From Acidobacteriaceae bacterium (GTDB lineage: Bacteria; Acidobacteriota; Terriglobia; Terriglobales; Acidobacteriaceae), in contig JAPWKG010000010.1 in NCBI GenBank assembly GCA_028283625.1, positions 121,665-185,664 on the forward strand: DNA of 64,000 bases. The letters run 5' to 3'. The stretch's first letter is position 1. Every line of letters begins with the position of its first letter. Both the position numbers and the translations under genes were made by a program. Below the pieces are notes generated by a model. It searched no databases. It was given only the letters and a program-made list of their open reading frames with translations, and had not been told where the DNA came from. Of this stretch, positions 49,482 through 58,199 are shown piece after piece.

Positions 49482-49754
49482 TCAGGCCAAATCGACCATC
49501 ACTTCGTCGACGTAGCACCATCCCCAGCTCTCGTGGGGTTCAACAGAGCGGATGACCGAATGCTTGACCGCGTGAAAGTGCGCGGTTGCATGTTTGTTTG
49601 GAGAGGAGTCGCAACAGCCGACATGCCCGCAGAGCAAACACTGGCGAAGGTGCACCCAGCTGCTACCCATTCGCAGACATTCCTCGCAACCCCGCGCATA
49701 CGCCTCATCCGAAGGGCCCAGCGGCTTCAGGTGCTCAAAATGATGACATGCCAT
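49482..49754 (-). CDS. UBP-type zinc-finger protein
   Basis: The 90-residue protein is a single ZnF-UBP domain: CHHFEHLKPLGPSDEAYARGCEECLRMGSSWVHLRQCLLCGHVGCCDSSPNKHATAHFHAVKHSVIRSVEPHESWGWCYVDE. The Cys/His set (CEEC, CLLCGHVGCCD, HATAHFH, H) matches the ubiquitin-binding zinc finger of eukaryotic USPs, common as a stand-alone protein in bacteria, where the ligand is unknown. Confidence 0.88.
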   Translation of the reverse strand: MACHHFEHLKPLGPSDEAYARGCEECLRMGSSWVHLRQCLLCGHVGCCDSSPNKHATAHFHAVKHSVIRSVEPHESWGWCYVDEVMVDLA

Positions 49755-49783
49755 CGCAGCAACTCCTCTCTCGTCTTTCGCGC

Positions 49784-50167
49784 TTATCCTGCGGTCTCAC
49801 CAACGACTTTGAAGACCACATGCGTCCCATCAGTAAACAGCAGCTCGTAGGAGCGCGAGTACCAGCCGGCCTTTGAGTCGTTCAGCCGCATCTCGCGAGC
49901 GCGATACTCTCCCGGATGCAACATGCCCGATGCACTCGTACGCAGCTCATACTTGGTGCCGTCGATAATCGCATCCAGATGCAGCTCCATCTGCGGCCCG
50001 TTCTCCGTTGCAGCGGCACCCGCAACCGGCACCAGCCAGGCATGCACTACGTTCGCGGTCAAAGGGTACTCCAGCTCGACCTGATCGGAAGAAGAGTAAC
50101 GTCCTTTTTGCGCCGCAAGCGGCAACACCATGCCGAGCATCGCTGCCATCAAAATCCACTTACGCAT
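49784..50167 (-). CDS. Secreted hypothetical protein downstream of rph
   Basis: From ATG at 50167 the protein has 127 residues with a signal peptide (MRKWILMAAMLGMVLPLAAQ). The mature part is beta-rich (DQVELEYPLTANVVHAWLVPVAGAAATENGPQMELHLDAIIDGTKYELRTSASGMLHPGEYRAREMRLNDSKAGWYSRSYELLFTDGTHVVFKVVGE), with a repeated tyrosine pattern suggestive of a small beta-sandwich. No catalytic motif. Its start lies 2 nt from the rph stop, so it is cotranscribed with rph. Family not recognised. Confidence 0.7.
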   Translation of the reverse strand: MRKWILMAAMLGMVLPLAAQKGRYSSSDQVELEYPLTANVVHAWLVPVAGAAATENGPQMELHLDAIIDGTKYELRTSASGMLHPGEYRAREMRLNDSKAGWYSRSYELLFTDGTHVVFKVVGETAG

Positions 50168-50169
50168 CG

Positions 50170-50910
50170 CTACACCGCCTTTGCAAGGCATTCCTGCTGC
50201 GCCTTGAGCAATTGTTGAATTCCGCCCTCCGCCATACGCAGCATCTCATCCAGCTGCGCACGGGTGTAAGGCTCCCGCTCCGCCGTGGCCTGCGTTTCCA
50301 CAAAGCCTCCGGAAGCGGTCATCACCACATTCATATCCACTTCAGCGCGAGCATCTTCCTCGTAAGCCAGGTCGAGCAAGACTCGCCCATCGACGATACC
50401 GACGCTGGTGGCCGCAACCATCTCCCGCATCGGAGACTCCTTCAGCGTTCCAGCCGCAACCAGCTTATTCAGCGCAATCGCCAACGCTGTCGCCGCACCG
50501 GTAATCGCCGCGGTCCGCGTTCCCCCGTCGGCCTGAATCACATCGCAATCAAGAACGATGGAGCGCTCGCCCAGAGCCTTCAGATCCATCACCGAGCGCA
50601 AAGAGCGACCGATAAGCCGCTGAATCTCGTGCGTGCGTCCACCGATCTTGCCGCGCTCCGACTCACGTGGCGAACGGGTCAGCCCTGCACGCGGCAACAT
50701 CGCATACTCGGCCGTCACCCAGCCCTTGCCCGAGTTCCGCATCCAGCCCGGAACCGTAGGCTCAACACTCGCGTTACACAAAACCCGCGTGTGGCCTACC
50801 TCAATCAACACTGATCCCTCCGCCGTCCCCACAAAGTGTGGGGTCATGCGCAGGGCGCGCGCCTGGTCCGCTGCGCGCTCTCCACTCCGAAACAAAACCT
50901 CTTCCTGCAT
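50170..50910 (-). CDS. rph: Ribonuclease PH
   Basis: RNase PH is a phosphate-dependent 3'-5' exoribonuclease that trims tRNA 3' ends. The 246-residue protein has the catalytic core [90 protein letters not shown] and [48 protein letters not shown]. Length is normal. ATG at 50910. Head of a two-gene unit with a secreted protein. Confidence 0.95.
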   Translation of the reverse strand: MQEEVLFRSGERAADQARALRMTPHFVGTAEGSVLIEVGHTRVLCNASVEPTVPGWMRNSGKGWVTAEYAMLPRAGLTRSPRESERGKIGGRTHEIQRLIGRSLRSVMDLKALGERSIVLDCDVIQADGGTRTAAITGAATALAIALNKLVAAGTLKESPMREMVAATSVGIVDGRVLLDLAYEEDARAEVDMNVVMTASGGFVETQATAEREPYTRAQLDEMLRMAEGGIQQLLKAQQECLAKAV

Positions 50911-51251
50911 CCAGTCATCCTAAATTGGAACCACATAACCTACCCACACTCGAAAGAGAGTACCCAACCGATGACCGCAGTAATGCTTGACTCCGGACAA
51001 AACTCCGAGAATAGTTCCATATGCGGAATTTAAGACCGATTCAGGAATAGCGGAATCGCCTTAAATCATGGGCATTTTTTGTAAAAACAAATTTACTCGT
51101 TCCATAACGGGAATTATGACCTTCTGCGCTGGCCCGGCAGAAAACGATTAACTAGCTCATATAAAAGGGGTAATAAATTCATCCCACTTTGGCACGCTAC
51201 GTGATTACTACTATCGCAAAGTAACCTTGAGACAATTCGGAGATTGATCCG
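50911..51251. promoter_or_regulatory. AT-rich control region between rph and the NtrB-like gene
   Basis: This 341-bp non-coding gap is AT-richer than its neighbours. It holds inverted repeats TTCC-ATATGC-GGAA (51015-51028) and CGATTC-N10-GAATCG (51037-51058), and a -24/-12-like element TTGGCACG-CTAC-GTGAT at 51189-51205, about 45 bp before the kinase gene. A 20-codon ORF at 50971 (MTAVMLDSGQNSENSS) is possible but unsupported. Confidence 0.5.
51189..51205 (+). promoter_or_regulatory. Imperfect sigma-54 (-24/-12) promoter candidate
   Basis: TTGGCACG matches the -24 element in full; the -12 region reads GTGAT instead of TTGCA/T, with GA in place of the key GC. The downstream genes encode an NtrB-like kinase and a GAFTGA-containing activator, and inverted repeats lie about 170 bp upstream, which together make sigma-54 control plausible. 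Confidence 0.35.
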
Positions 51252-52037
51252 ATGCAGGCGCATCCGTTGAGTAACAGAGCCGCACGTCCAATTCGTTCCA
51301 TCCGCCCACCTTCCGCTCCAACTGCAGCGGCGTCGTCTCATGGCGTCAGCGAGTGGGAAGGCCTTGCCCATGACGCCGGCAACCTGCTGGGAGCGCTCGG
51401 GCTTTACGCCGAACTCCTGACCTTGCCGGGGATTCTGGCCCCCGAGTGCCGTAGCTATGCAGAAGAGTTGCGCATGCTGGCCGAGCGCTCTACCGCTCTG
51501 GTAGGCCGCCTTCTCACCAACGCAGGCATGGCAACCGGTGTTGGGATCACGACAGACACGCCTTCGGGCGATGCCATCCGCTGCCTTACCTCACTACAAC
51601 CTGTTCTACAAAGAATGACCGCACAGGATGCTGCGTTCCAGCTCATCCTTCCGTCCACGCTGCCCGAACTTCCGTTCCCCGCCGAAGTTCTTGAACGCAT
51701 CGTGCTCAATCTCGTCCGCAATGCAGCCACAGCGCTGCACAAGGCCTCTACCCCTGATGGTCGCATCGATGTTTCTCTGAGCGTTGTTGCTCACCGTCTT
51801 GTACTCGTCGTTGCGGATAACGGCCCGGGCATGGCACCGGCCACCGCTGCCCTTTTCCTTTCGCCCGCACGCAGCGGAGAGTCCTCCGTCTGCGGTCTAG
51901 GACATCGCATCATCCACGATCTGGCGCACCGTACAGGCGCCGGCATCGATCTGCGCGTCCTTCCCGGCAATGGCACCCGTTTTGAAGTGTCCTGGCCACT
52001 GCATGCCTCTTCGCAGGGAGCCGATCGTCAATGTTAA
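51252..52037 (+). CDS. NtrB-like soluble histidine kinase
   Basis: The 261-residue protein has a short basic N-terminus and a HisKA-like motif SEWEGLAHDAGNLLGALGLYAELL with His40 followed by Asp, the HD form of NtrB-type kinases. A HATPase domain has VLNLVRNAATALHKAS (N box), VVADNGPGMAPAT and a GLGHRIIHDL G2 box. No sensor domain or membrane segment is present, so input must come from another protein. It overlaps the response-regulator gene by 7 nt. ATG at 51252. Confidence 0.85.
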   Translation: MQAHPLSNRAARPIRSIRPPSAPTAAASSHGVSEWEGLAHDAGNLLGALGLYAELLTLPGILAPECRSYAEELRMLAERSTALVGRLLTNAGMATGVGITTDTPSGDAIRCLTSLQPVLQRMTAQDAAFQLILPSTLPELPFPAEVLERIVLNLVRNAATALHKASTPDGRIDVSLSVVAHRLVLVVADNGPGMAPATAALFLSPARSGESSVCGLGHRIIHDLAHRTGAGIDLRVLPGNGTRFEVSWPLHASSQGADRQC

Positions 52038-53575
52038 ACAGCAAGAGCTTTGGAAGTGCATCGGGCATTCAGACCCGAAATCAGCCTCAAATGACGGAAA
52101 TCCTTTCTTCTCCTTTGCAAGAACACTCAGTGGTCGATGAACAACGCAAACGCCTGATGCTGGAGGTCCTCATCGTCGATGATGACTCCGCCGTCCGCAA
52201 CGCCTGCGCAGAAATCGCCCGGTCCCTCGGCTTTACGGTCTGCCTTGCCGCCAATGCGGACGAGGCACGGCAAATGCTCGCGCAGGAACGAATCGACCTT
52301 GTCCTGCTGGATCTTCGCCTGCCCGGAGGAGGCGGTCTCACGCTCCTCGAAGAGGTGAAGTCCACTCGCCCGGAAACCATCGTTGTCGTCATGACCGCGT
52401 TCGCAACCGTCGGCTCCGCCGTGGAAGCGATGCGGATCGGCGCCGGTGATTACCTGACCAAACCGTTTACGCTCGAAGAGCTTTCCACGGTCCTGGAGCG
52501 CGCCGCTCAACGCCGGTCTTTCGATGTGGAGTCCCGCACCTTGCGGGAAAAACTTCGCACCGACAAAGGCATGGGTTCCCTGGTCGGCCGCTCACCCGCG
52601 ATGGAAAAGCTTTACCGCATTCTCAGCAAGGTAGCCTATACCTCCCATCCGGTTCTCATCCTGGGTGAGTCTGGTACCGGCAAAGAGCTGATCGCGCGCT
52701 CCATTCATATGAACGGCCCCAGCGCATCGCGACCGTTTATTCCCGTGGATTGCGGCTCCCTGGTTCCAACCCTGATCGAGAGCGAGCTCTTCGGCCACGT
52801 CAAGGGTGCCTTTACCGGAGCGAACCGCGCCAAGACAGGCCTGCTCGTCGCTGCTGATCACGGAACGGTGTTTCTCGACGAGATCGGCGAGCTCCCCCTG
52901 GATCTTCAGGCGAAGCTGCTGCGCGCACTGCAGGAAAAAGAGGTTCGCCCCGTTGGTGCGACCCACTCCGTACCAATCGCCGCTCGCATCGTCGCAGCCA
53001 CGAATCGCGATCTTGTCACCATGGTCGAGCAGGGACGCTTCCGCAAAGACCTCTACTTCCGGTTGAACGTCGTTAACATTCGCGTTCCACCTCTTCGTGA
53101 GCGAAAAACCGATATTCCGTTGCTGGCAGCACATGTGCTCGACCGCATGCGCCGGGAAAACGGCCTCAGTTACACCTTCTCCGACGACGCGTTGCGCCTG
53201 CTGATGGACTACGACTGGCCGGGCAACGTCCGAGAGCTGGAGCACGCCATAGAGCGGGCCTGCGCTCTTTCAAGCGGTCCCATTCTGCATATGGGCGACT
53301 TCCCGACGCAAATGCAGGATCATCACTTCCATTTCAATCAGGAACAGGCTCAGGGCTTCACCGTCGCAGCAGGCGAGTATGACGGCGTCTCCGGCGAAGG
53401 TGGCATCCCTCAGGTGAAATCGATCGCAGAGATGGAACGTGAAGCCATCCTGAATACGATTCGCCAGTTGAAGGGTGACAAGCTGATGGCAGCAAAACTG
53501 CTGGGCATCGGCAAAACCACCCTGTATCGCAAGCTCAAGGAATACGGGATCCGGGATGACTCCGGCTTGAGCTGA
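52031..53575 (+). CDS. NtrC-family sigma-54-dependent response regulator
   Basis: The 514-residue protein has a receiver domain (LMLEVLIVDDDSAVRNACAEIA; phosphoacceptor Asp94 in LVLLDLRLPGGGG; MTAFATVGSAVEAMRIGAGDYLTKPF), an AAA+ domain (GESGTGKELIARSIHMNGP; sigma-54-contacting GAFTGA in HVKGAFTGANRAKTG; GTVFLDEIGELPLDLQAKLLRALQE) and a Fis-type HTH (ILNTIRQLKGDKLMAAKLLGIGKTTLYRKLKEYGI). It activates sigma-54 promoters after phosphorylation, presumably by the overlapping NtrB-like kinase. The N-terminal 20 residues vary; ATG at 52031 or 52091 (MTEIL) could start it. Confidence 0.92.
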   Translation: MLNSKSFGSASGIQTRNQPQMTEILSSPLQEHSVVDEQRKRLMLEVLIVDDDSAVRNACAEIARSLGFTVCLAANADEARQMLAQERIDLVLLDLRLPGGGGLTLLEEVKSTRPETIVVVMTAFATVGSAVEAMRIGAGDYLTKPFTLEELSTVLERAAQRRSFDVESRTLREKLRTDKGMGSLVGRSPAMEKLYRILSKVAYTSHPVLILGESGTGKELIARSIHMNGPSASRPFIPVDCGSLVPTLIESELFGHVKGAFTGANRAKTGLLVAADHGTVFLDEIGELPLDLQAKLLRALQEKEVRPVGATHSVPIAARIVAATNRDLVTMVEQGRFRKDLYFRLNVVNIRVPPLRERKTDIPLLAAHVLDRMRRENGLSYTFSDDALRLLMDYDWPGNVRELEHAIERACALSSGPILHMGDFPTQMQDHHFHFNQEQAQGFTVAAGEYDGVSGEGGIPQVKSIAEMEREAILNTIRQLKGDKLMAAKLLGIGKTTLYRKLKEYGIRDDSGLS

Positions 53576-53616
53576 AGGACGGCGGATGACATTTGTCACC
53601 GCCGAAATTTCTCCGA

Positions 53617-53631
53617 GGAGAAGCATTCTCC
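53617..53631 (+). promoter_or_regulatory. RBS-masking hairpin before the receiver-like gene
   Basis: GGAGAA-GCA-TTCTCC is a perfect 6-bp inverted repeat covering the AGGAGA ribosome-binding site 4-18 nt before ATG 53635. An alternative pairing TCTCC...GGAGA lies just upstream. It may control translation of the third gene of the two-component operon. Confidence 0.4.
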
Positions 53632-53634
53632 ACT

Positions 53635-54120
53635 ATGTCGCAAACACTACTGTTGATCGCCCCTGAAACCGTCTCTCTGCGCGCCGCCGAAGCGCTGCGC
53701 AAGGAACTCGACCTGACGCTGGATCTCGCTCCCAACCGCCGCTCCGGGCTCGCCCTGCTCCGCCGCAATGAGTACTCGCTGGTTTTACTGGACGAGTCGA
53801 TCTCCGGCACAGATCCCGAAGGCACAGACCTGCTGTATCAGAACGCAGGCTCCGCGCCGGTTCTTGAAATCGGCTTCGCGATCACGGGCCTGCCCCGGGT
53901 CGTCCGCCAGGTAAAGGCCGCGCTTGTACGCCGCGCGCAGGATCAGGCCCGCGCCCGCAGCTCGGCAGCCGTCGCACTGCAGAATGAGCTCCGCGCCTCG
54001 CTCTCGGGCCTGCTACTGGAGTCACAGCTGGCGCTGCGGGAAGCCACGCCACAACTAGCGCCCAGGGTGCGTCATCTGGTTGAGCTCGCGGGGGATCTGC
54101 GCGACCGATTGCTCGCCTAA
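53635..54120 (+). CDS. Receiver-like protein with helical tail, third gene of the two-component operon
   Basis: From ATG at 53635 the protein has 161 residues. Residues 1-100 resemble a divergent receiver domain (LLLIAPETVSLRAAEALRKELDLTLDLAPNRRSGLALLRRNEYSLVLLDES with an Asp in the phosphoacceptor position), but the N-terminal acidic pair and the KPF-type Lys are absent. The C-terminal half is Arg/Ala-rich helix (VRRAQDQARARSSAAVALQNELRASLSGLLLESQLAL...ELAGDLRDRLLA) with coiled-coil character. It may be a phosphate sink or scaffold for the upstream pair. The track's start adds 14 residues. Confidence 0.7.
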   Translation: MSQTLLLIAPETVSLRAAEALRKELDLTLDLAPNRRSGLALLRRNEYSLVLLDESISGTDPEGTDLLYQNAGSAPVLEIGFAITGLPRVVRQVKAALVRRAQDQARARSSAAVALQNELRASLSGLLLESQLALREATPQLAPRVRHLVELAGDLRDRLLA

Positions 54121-54272
54121 CGTGTTTCCTTACAATCACTTCTCTTGCCAGATATCGCACGAGCGCCCGAACATCGCACGGAAATGCAAGCCAAGCGTCA
54201 CATGCACTGTGTAAAATTCGCCTCAGGCGCTTCTGTTTTGCGCTACATCATCTGAATGGTTTGAGGAGCGTA

Positions 54273-55262
54273 ATGATCAAGCTTACCCCCGGGAAACTCG
54301 CAGGCCTGAAGGCCGTTTCTGATGCACGTGGCGTCATCGCCGCGGCGGCCATGGACCAGCGTGGATCGCTGCAAAAATCGCTGGCGAAGGAACGCGGCGC
54401 GGAGGCTACCGGCCATGATCTGGAAGTCTTCAAGACCCATGTGACCGACGTCCTGACCCGTCACGCTTCGGCCATCCTTCTGGATCCGGAGTACGGCCTG
54501 CCCGCCGCTAAGCACCTGAACGGCAAGGGCTTGCTGCTGGCCTATGAGAAGACCGGCTATGATGCCAACACCCCCGGCCGCCTGCCCGACCTGCTCGATG
54601 TCTGGAGCGTTCAGCGCCTGAAGGAAGCTGGCGCAGACTGCATCAAGATTCTGCTCTACTACACCCCCTTCGACACGAAAGAAGTCAACGAGTTCAAGCA
54701 CGCCTGGATCGAGCGTATCGGTGCTGAGTGCAAGGCCTTCGACATTCCCTTCTTCCTCGAGTTCGTCGGCTATGACGCCGAAGGTGGCAACGAGAAGAGC
54801 GTCGAGTACGCGAAGAAGAAGCCCTCGATCGTGGCTGGCGCCATGAAGGAGTTCTCCAAGCCGCGTTACGGCGTGGACGTGCTGAAGGTTGAAGTGCCGA
54901 TCGTGATGGAGTTCGTCGAAGGCACCAAGGCGTTCAAGGGCGAAGCGGCCTACACACGCGAAGAAGCCAAGAAGCTCTTCGTTGAAGTCGCTTCGGTCAC
55001 CGAGCTGCCCTTCATCTACCTCTCGGCTGGCGTTTCGAACCCGGTCTTCATCGAAACCCTTGAGCTGGCTGCTGAGTCCGGCGTGAAGTACAACGGTGTG
55101 CTCTGCGGCCGTGCGACCTGGAAGGAAGGCATTCCGGTTTACGCCAAGGAAGGCGAAGCAGCGTTCCGCAAGTGGCTGGACACCGTTGGCGTCGAGAACA
55201 TCGAGAACGTCAACCGTGCTCTCCAGGCGGCAACGCCCTGGACCGAGAAGGTCGAAGCCTAA
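54273..55262 (+). CDS. lacD: LacD-type tagatose-1,6-bisphosphate aldolase (class I)
   Basis: ATG at 54273 has GAGGAG 4 nt upstream, so the track's four extra residues are not needed; the protein is 329 residues. The LacD/class I aldolase core is clear: ARGVIAAAAMDQRGSL, AILLDPEYGLPAAKHLNGKGLLLAYEKTGYDA, the Schiff-base Lys in YGVDVLKVEVPIVMEF, PFIYLSAGVSNPVFIETL and GVLCGRATWKEGIPVYA. It cleaves tagatose-1,6-bisphosphate (and often fructose-1,6-bisphosphate) to triose phosphates. No tagatose kinase or lac gene is near, so it may serve as general aldolase here. Confidence 0.9.
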   Translation: MIKLTPGKLAGLKAVSDARGVIAAAAMDQRGSLQKSLAKERGAEATGHDLEVFKTHVTDVLTRHASAILLDPEYGLPAAKHLNGKGLLLAYEKTGYDANTPGRLPDLLDVWSVQRLKEAGADCIKILLYYTPFDTKEVNEFKHAWIERIGAECKAFDIPFFLEFVGYDAEGGNEKSVEYAKKKPSIVAGAMKEFSKPRYGVDVLKVEVPIVMEFVEGTKAFKGEAAYTREEAKKLFVEVASVTELPFIYLSAGVSNPVFIETLELAAESGVKYNGVLCGRATWKEGIPVYAKEGEAAFRKWLDTVGVENIENVNRALQAATPWTEKVEA

Positions 55263-55283
55263 GCAAATCGCTTCAGGATACGA

Positions 55284-55320
55284 AAGAGAGAGGCCACCCG
55301 ATCGGGTGGCCTCTCTCTTT
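55284..55320. terminator. Bidirectional terminator after lacD
   Basis: AAGAGAGAGGCCACCC-GATC-GGGTGGCCTCTCTCTTT is a perfect 16-bp stem, with T-tract character on both strands. It serves lacD and the convergent DUF3443-like gene. Confidence 0.9.
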
Positions 55321-55335
55321 GCCTGCGGGTTATGC

Positions 55336-56424
55336 CTACTGGATGTACCAGAGACCATAGAGACCATCATCGGCGTCGAACAGCACGTCGTAGTGATACA
55401 GGGCGCGAAGCCCTGTATTGACGAAGGTTCCATGCGAGGCGCTCGCATAATTCACGCTCGTCGGAGTAGCGCCAGAGCTCCCTCCCACCGTAATGACGTA
55501 GTCGTGCGACCCGATGTAGATCGTCAACTGCGTCCCGCTATCCACGGTCCCGCTCTGCGGCAGCGTGGAGTCTTCCACGATCATGTCGAGCAGCCCCGTA
55601 TCGAGCAGAACGGTTCCCGTCAGCTCCGATGCTCCCGAGCCGACGATCACACCACCACTCGGCGTCACCCAGTCGTTGTGCGTACCGGCAGCAGGAGTTC
55701 CGGCACTGGTCAGTTGCTGCGTACCGAAGCTATTGCCTACGTTCGACGAGGTCAGGCCCAGGTCCAGGCCATCGCGTTTGATCATGTAACCGCGGCGCAT
55801 CGTTCCCGCAGCCATCTCATCCAGATTCAGCGCCACGTTGTAGACCGGGGAGGTCTGCACCGTCGTGCTGCGGCCGAAACCGATGCCCATCATGTGCGGA
55901 ATCGTCGCCGTGCAGTTCGCCGAATTTACTCCCGAGCCGGTACACGTCGCGGTAGAAACCGCGAGCACAGGAATCGTAGAGCTGGCAGCGACGTTATCTC
56001 CATCCTGATTGACAGCATCAGGAAAGGTGACCGGCACTGTTGCCCACACACCATCCAACCGCAAGCCGCTCGAAGAGTAGGTAATGCTTCCTGTCGGCGA
56101 ACCGCTTGGAATATTCGGCACCTGAGAGGCTGGAACGATAAACCCTACCGAGCCGGTATCCACGGTGTAGGACTCCGTGTCACCACCGTTCACCTGCGCA
56201 TGCACCTTCAACGTGCTGGTCAGATTGCTGAAGTTCGGCGAGCCAACCCAGGGCACGTTATAACTTTCCGTGTAATCGGAGTAATAAGAACTGGAAACGC
56301 TGGGTGTGTTGATTCGATTTGCACCTGAACCCGCACCTGCGATCGAAGAACTGCCACATCCACTAAGGCCCAACATCAGCATGGTACTTGCCACTGTTCC
56401 GAGCAAGAACTGCAAACGATGCAT
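55336..56424 (-). CDS. DUF3443-like lipoprotein with pepsin-type DTG motifs (paralogue 2)
   Basis: From ATG at 56424 the protein has 362 residues and a lipobox LGLSGC (Cys23), so it is probably an outer-membrane-facing lipoprotein. Two hydrophobic-Asp-Thr-Gly motifs, ESYTVDTGSVGFIVP (Asp89) and GTVLLDTGLLDMIVEDSTLP (Asp275), are spaced as in two-lobed aspartic proteases. The end reads YASASHGTFVNTGLRALYHYDVLFDADDGLYGL. A paralogue lies directly upstream. Enzyme activity is not proven; a sugar- or peptide-binding use of the fold is also possible. Confidence 0.78.
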   Translation of the reverse strand: MHRLQFLLGTVASTMLMLGLSGCGSSSIAGAGSGANRINTPSVSSSYYSDYTESYNVPWVGSPNFSNLTSTLKVHAQVNGGDTESYTVDTGSVGFIVPASQVPNIPSGSPTGSITYSSSGLRLDGVWATVPVTFPDAVNQDGDNVAASSTIPVLAVSTATCTGSGVNSANCTATIPHMMGIGFGRSTTVQTSPVYNVALNLDEMAAGTMRRGYMIKRDGLDLGLTSSNVGNSFGTQQLTSAGTPAAGTHNDWVTPSGGVIVGSGASELTGTVLLDTGLLDMIVEDSTLPQSGTVDSGTQLTIYIGSHDYVITVGGSSGATPTSVNYASASHGTFVNTGLRALYHYDVLFDADDGLYGLWYIQ

Positions 56425-56482
56425 TTGTTTCCTCCTGTTGTAGTGTTGGCGCAGCTTCACGCTCAACGTCGTAGGACCGTTG

Positions 56483-57526
56483 TTACTCAGGTCTCAAGCC
56501 GAGATAGCCTCCGTCCGCGTCAAAGAGCAGGTCGTAGTGACCAAGCGCGCGTAATCCTGTGTTCAGAAAGGTGCCGTGCGAGGCTGAAGCGTAGCTGACG
56601 CTCGTCGGGGTCTGCACACCATTATCGTTGACGGCAAAGCTATAGCTTCTGCTCCCAAGCGTTACCGTCATCGTTGTGCCACTGGCGACCGAACCACTTT
56701 GCGGGAGGGTTGCATCCTCCACAATCATGTTGAGTAAACCTGTATCGAGCAGCACGGAGCCACTGTAAGTGCTGCTGCCCAGCGCAAAGCTTCCGCTCGG
56801 CGTCACCCAGTCGTTGTGCGTACCCGCAGCGGGAGTTCCCGCGCTGGTCAACGCCTGCATGGCATAGCCAGAGGAAGAGACCGACGTGATGCCCAGAAGC
56901 ACACCGGTGCGTGTGATCTCATAGCCTCGCCGCATCGTGCCTGCCGTCATCTCGCCCAGATTCAGAAAGGGGTTGTAGACCGGGGAAGTTGTCGGATCGG
57001 TGCCGCGCCCAAATCCCACCCCCAGCATGTGCGGGATGGCTCCGGTGCAGTTCTTGGAGTTCACGCCCGTCCCTGTACAGGTACCCGAGCTGACCGCCAA
57101 CACAGGCACGGTTGCGGTCGCGGTACCGTTCAGCACACCCGTAGCCTGGGGAAACGTCACTGGCATGGTGACCCATACCCCGGTCAACAATAACCCGCTG
57201 GAGCTGTACTTCAGGCTTCCCGCAGGTGCACCCGCAGGAATGTTCGGCACCTCTGTCGCCGGCACCACGACACCCACCGAACCGGTATCCACGGTGTACG
57301 AAGCCGCGGTACCGCCGTTCACCTGCGCCTGCACCTTCAACGTGCTGCTCAACGCGGCAAAGTTTGGCGTATTGGTATACGGCACGGTGTAGGTTTGGGA
57401 ATAGTTGGCATAACGATCGCCATCAGAGGAGGACGAAGCGCTACCAGAAGACGAAGCCGACGACGAGCAGCCCACAAGAAGGCCCATCACCTGCAATGCA
57501 AGCAAAGCCACACAGTATTTCTTCAT
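56483..57526 (-). CDS. DUF3443-like lipoprotein with pepsin-type DTG motifs (paralogue 1)
   Basis: From ATG at 57526 the protein has 347 residues with lipobox MGLLVGC (Cys20) and a Ser-rich linker (SSSASSSGSASSSSDGD). It shares long stretches with its neighbour: TLKVQAQVNGGTAASYTVDTGSVGVVVPATEVPNIPAG with Asp80, GTMRRGYEI, SAGTPAAGTHNDWVTPSG and SGSVLLDTGLLNMIVEDATLPQSG with Asp261. Their tandem position and similarity indicate a recent duplication. Both lie downstream of aroK on the same strand. Confidence 0.78.
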   Translation of the reverse strand: MKKYCVALLALQVMGLLVGCSSSASSSGSASSSSDGDRYANYSQTYTVPYTNTPNFAALSSTLKVQAQVNGGTAASYTVDTGSVGVVVPATEVPNIPAGAPAGSLKYSSSGLLLTGVWVTMPVTFPQATGVLNGTATATVPVLAVSSGTCTGTGVNSKNCTGAIPHMLGVGFGRGTDPTTSPVYNPFLNLGEMTAGTMRRGYEITRTGVLLGITSVSSSGYAMQALTSAGTPAAGTHNDWVTPSGSFALGSSTYSGSVLLDTGLLNMIVEDATLPQSGSVASGTTMTVTLGSRSYSFAVNDNGVQTPTSVSYASASHGTFLNTGLRALGHYDLLFDADGGYLGLRPE

Positions 57527-57602
57527 GAAAGGTGTTCTGATCATAAGCGCACCGTCCACAAAGTCTGTCGTCCTACGGCCGAGTACCGGCCAACAAGCGC
57601 GA

Positions 57603-58172
57603 CTAGGTGCTTTGCTTCAGTAACGCGATGATTGCATCGACGGTCTGCTCTGCGTTCAAAGCCTCACTCAGCACAATCTCATGCGCTACCGCTCGATAGT
57701 GCGGTACGCGACGCTCGAAACGTTCTGCCGCCGCGGCATGCGAGGCAAGGATCGGACGTACCGTAGCGGCAGGATCTTCAGCCTGCACCAGACAACGCTG
57801 CAGCAGCACCTCAAACGGAGCCTCCAACAGCACAACCAGCGTCTGCTCGGCGGTGGTAAGCAGGTCTCGGTTGGCCACCATTTCAGGAGCGCCACCGCCA
57901 AGCGCGAGGACGATCCGCGGCTGGATCAGCAGCGAGGCTAACGCGTGATGCTCGTACGCGCGAAACGCCTCTTCTCCCTCTTCGGCAAAGATTGCGGGGA
58001 GGCTCTTCCCTGCAATCTCCTCCACCACCGTATCCAGATCGGTAAACTGCCACTGCAGCTTTTCTGCAAGCAAACGGCCCACGGTAGACTTGCCCGACCC
58101 CATAAAGCCGGTAAGCACGATACGTTCGAGATTCGGAAGAGAAAGAGACACGTCTAGGTAAGCATCCAGCAT
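57603..58172 (-). CDS. aroK: Shikimate kinase
   Basis: AroK phosphorylates shikimate with ATP. The 189-residue protein from ATG 58172 has the P-loop VLTGFMGSGKSTVGRLLAEKL (about 19-39), the substrate-binding DLDTVVEEIAGKSLPAIFAEEGEEAFRAYEHHAL with Asp and Arg, GGGAPEM (shikimate) and the lid ATVRPILASH with Arg. Length is near normal. GTG at 58178 two codons upstream is an alternative start. It lies 27 nt after the peptidase-MA gene and 76 nt before the first lipoprotein gene on the same strand. Confidence 0.93.
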   Translation of the reverse strand: MLDAYLDVSLSLPNLERIVLTGFMGSGKSTVGRLLAEKLQWQFTDLDTVVEEIAGKSLPAIFAEEGEEAFRAYEHHALASLLIQPRIVLALGGGAPEMVANRDLLTTAEQTLVVLLEAPFEVLLQRCLVQAEDPAATVRPILASHAAAAERFERRVPHYRAVAHEIVLSEALNAEQTVDAIIALLKQST

Positions 58173-58199
58173 CCGCACGCGCGATGCAACTCCGCGCAG

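Noticed and set aside
50971-51033. 20-codon leader peptide upstream of the NtrB-like gene
   Set aside because: Weak RBS, no conserved codon pattern and no attenuator following it; kept only as a remark.
54208-54217. TAAAAT as lacD promoter -10
   Set aside because: No matching -35 at proper spacing.
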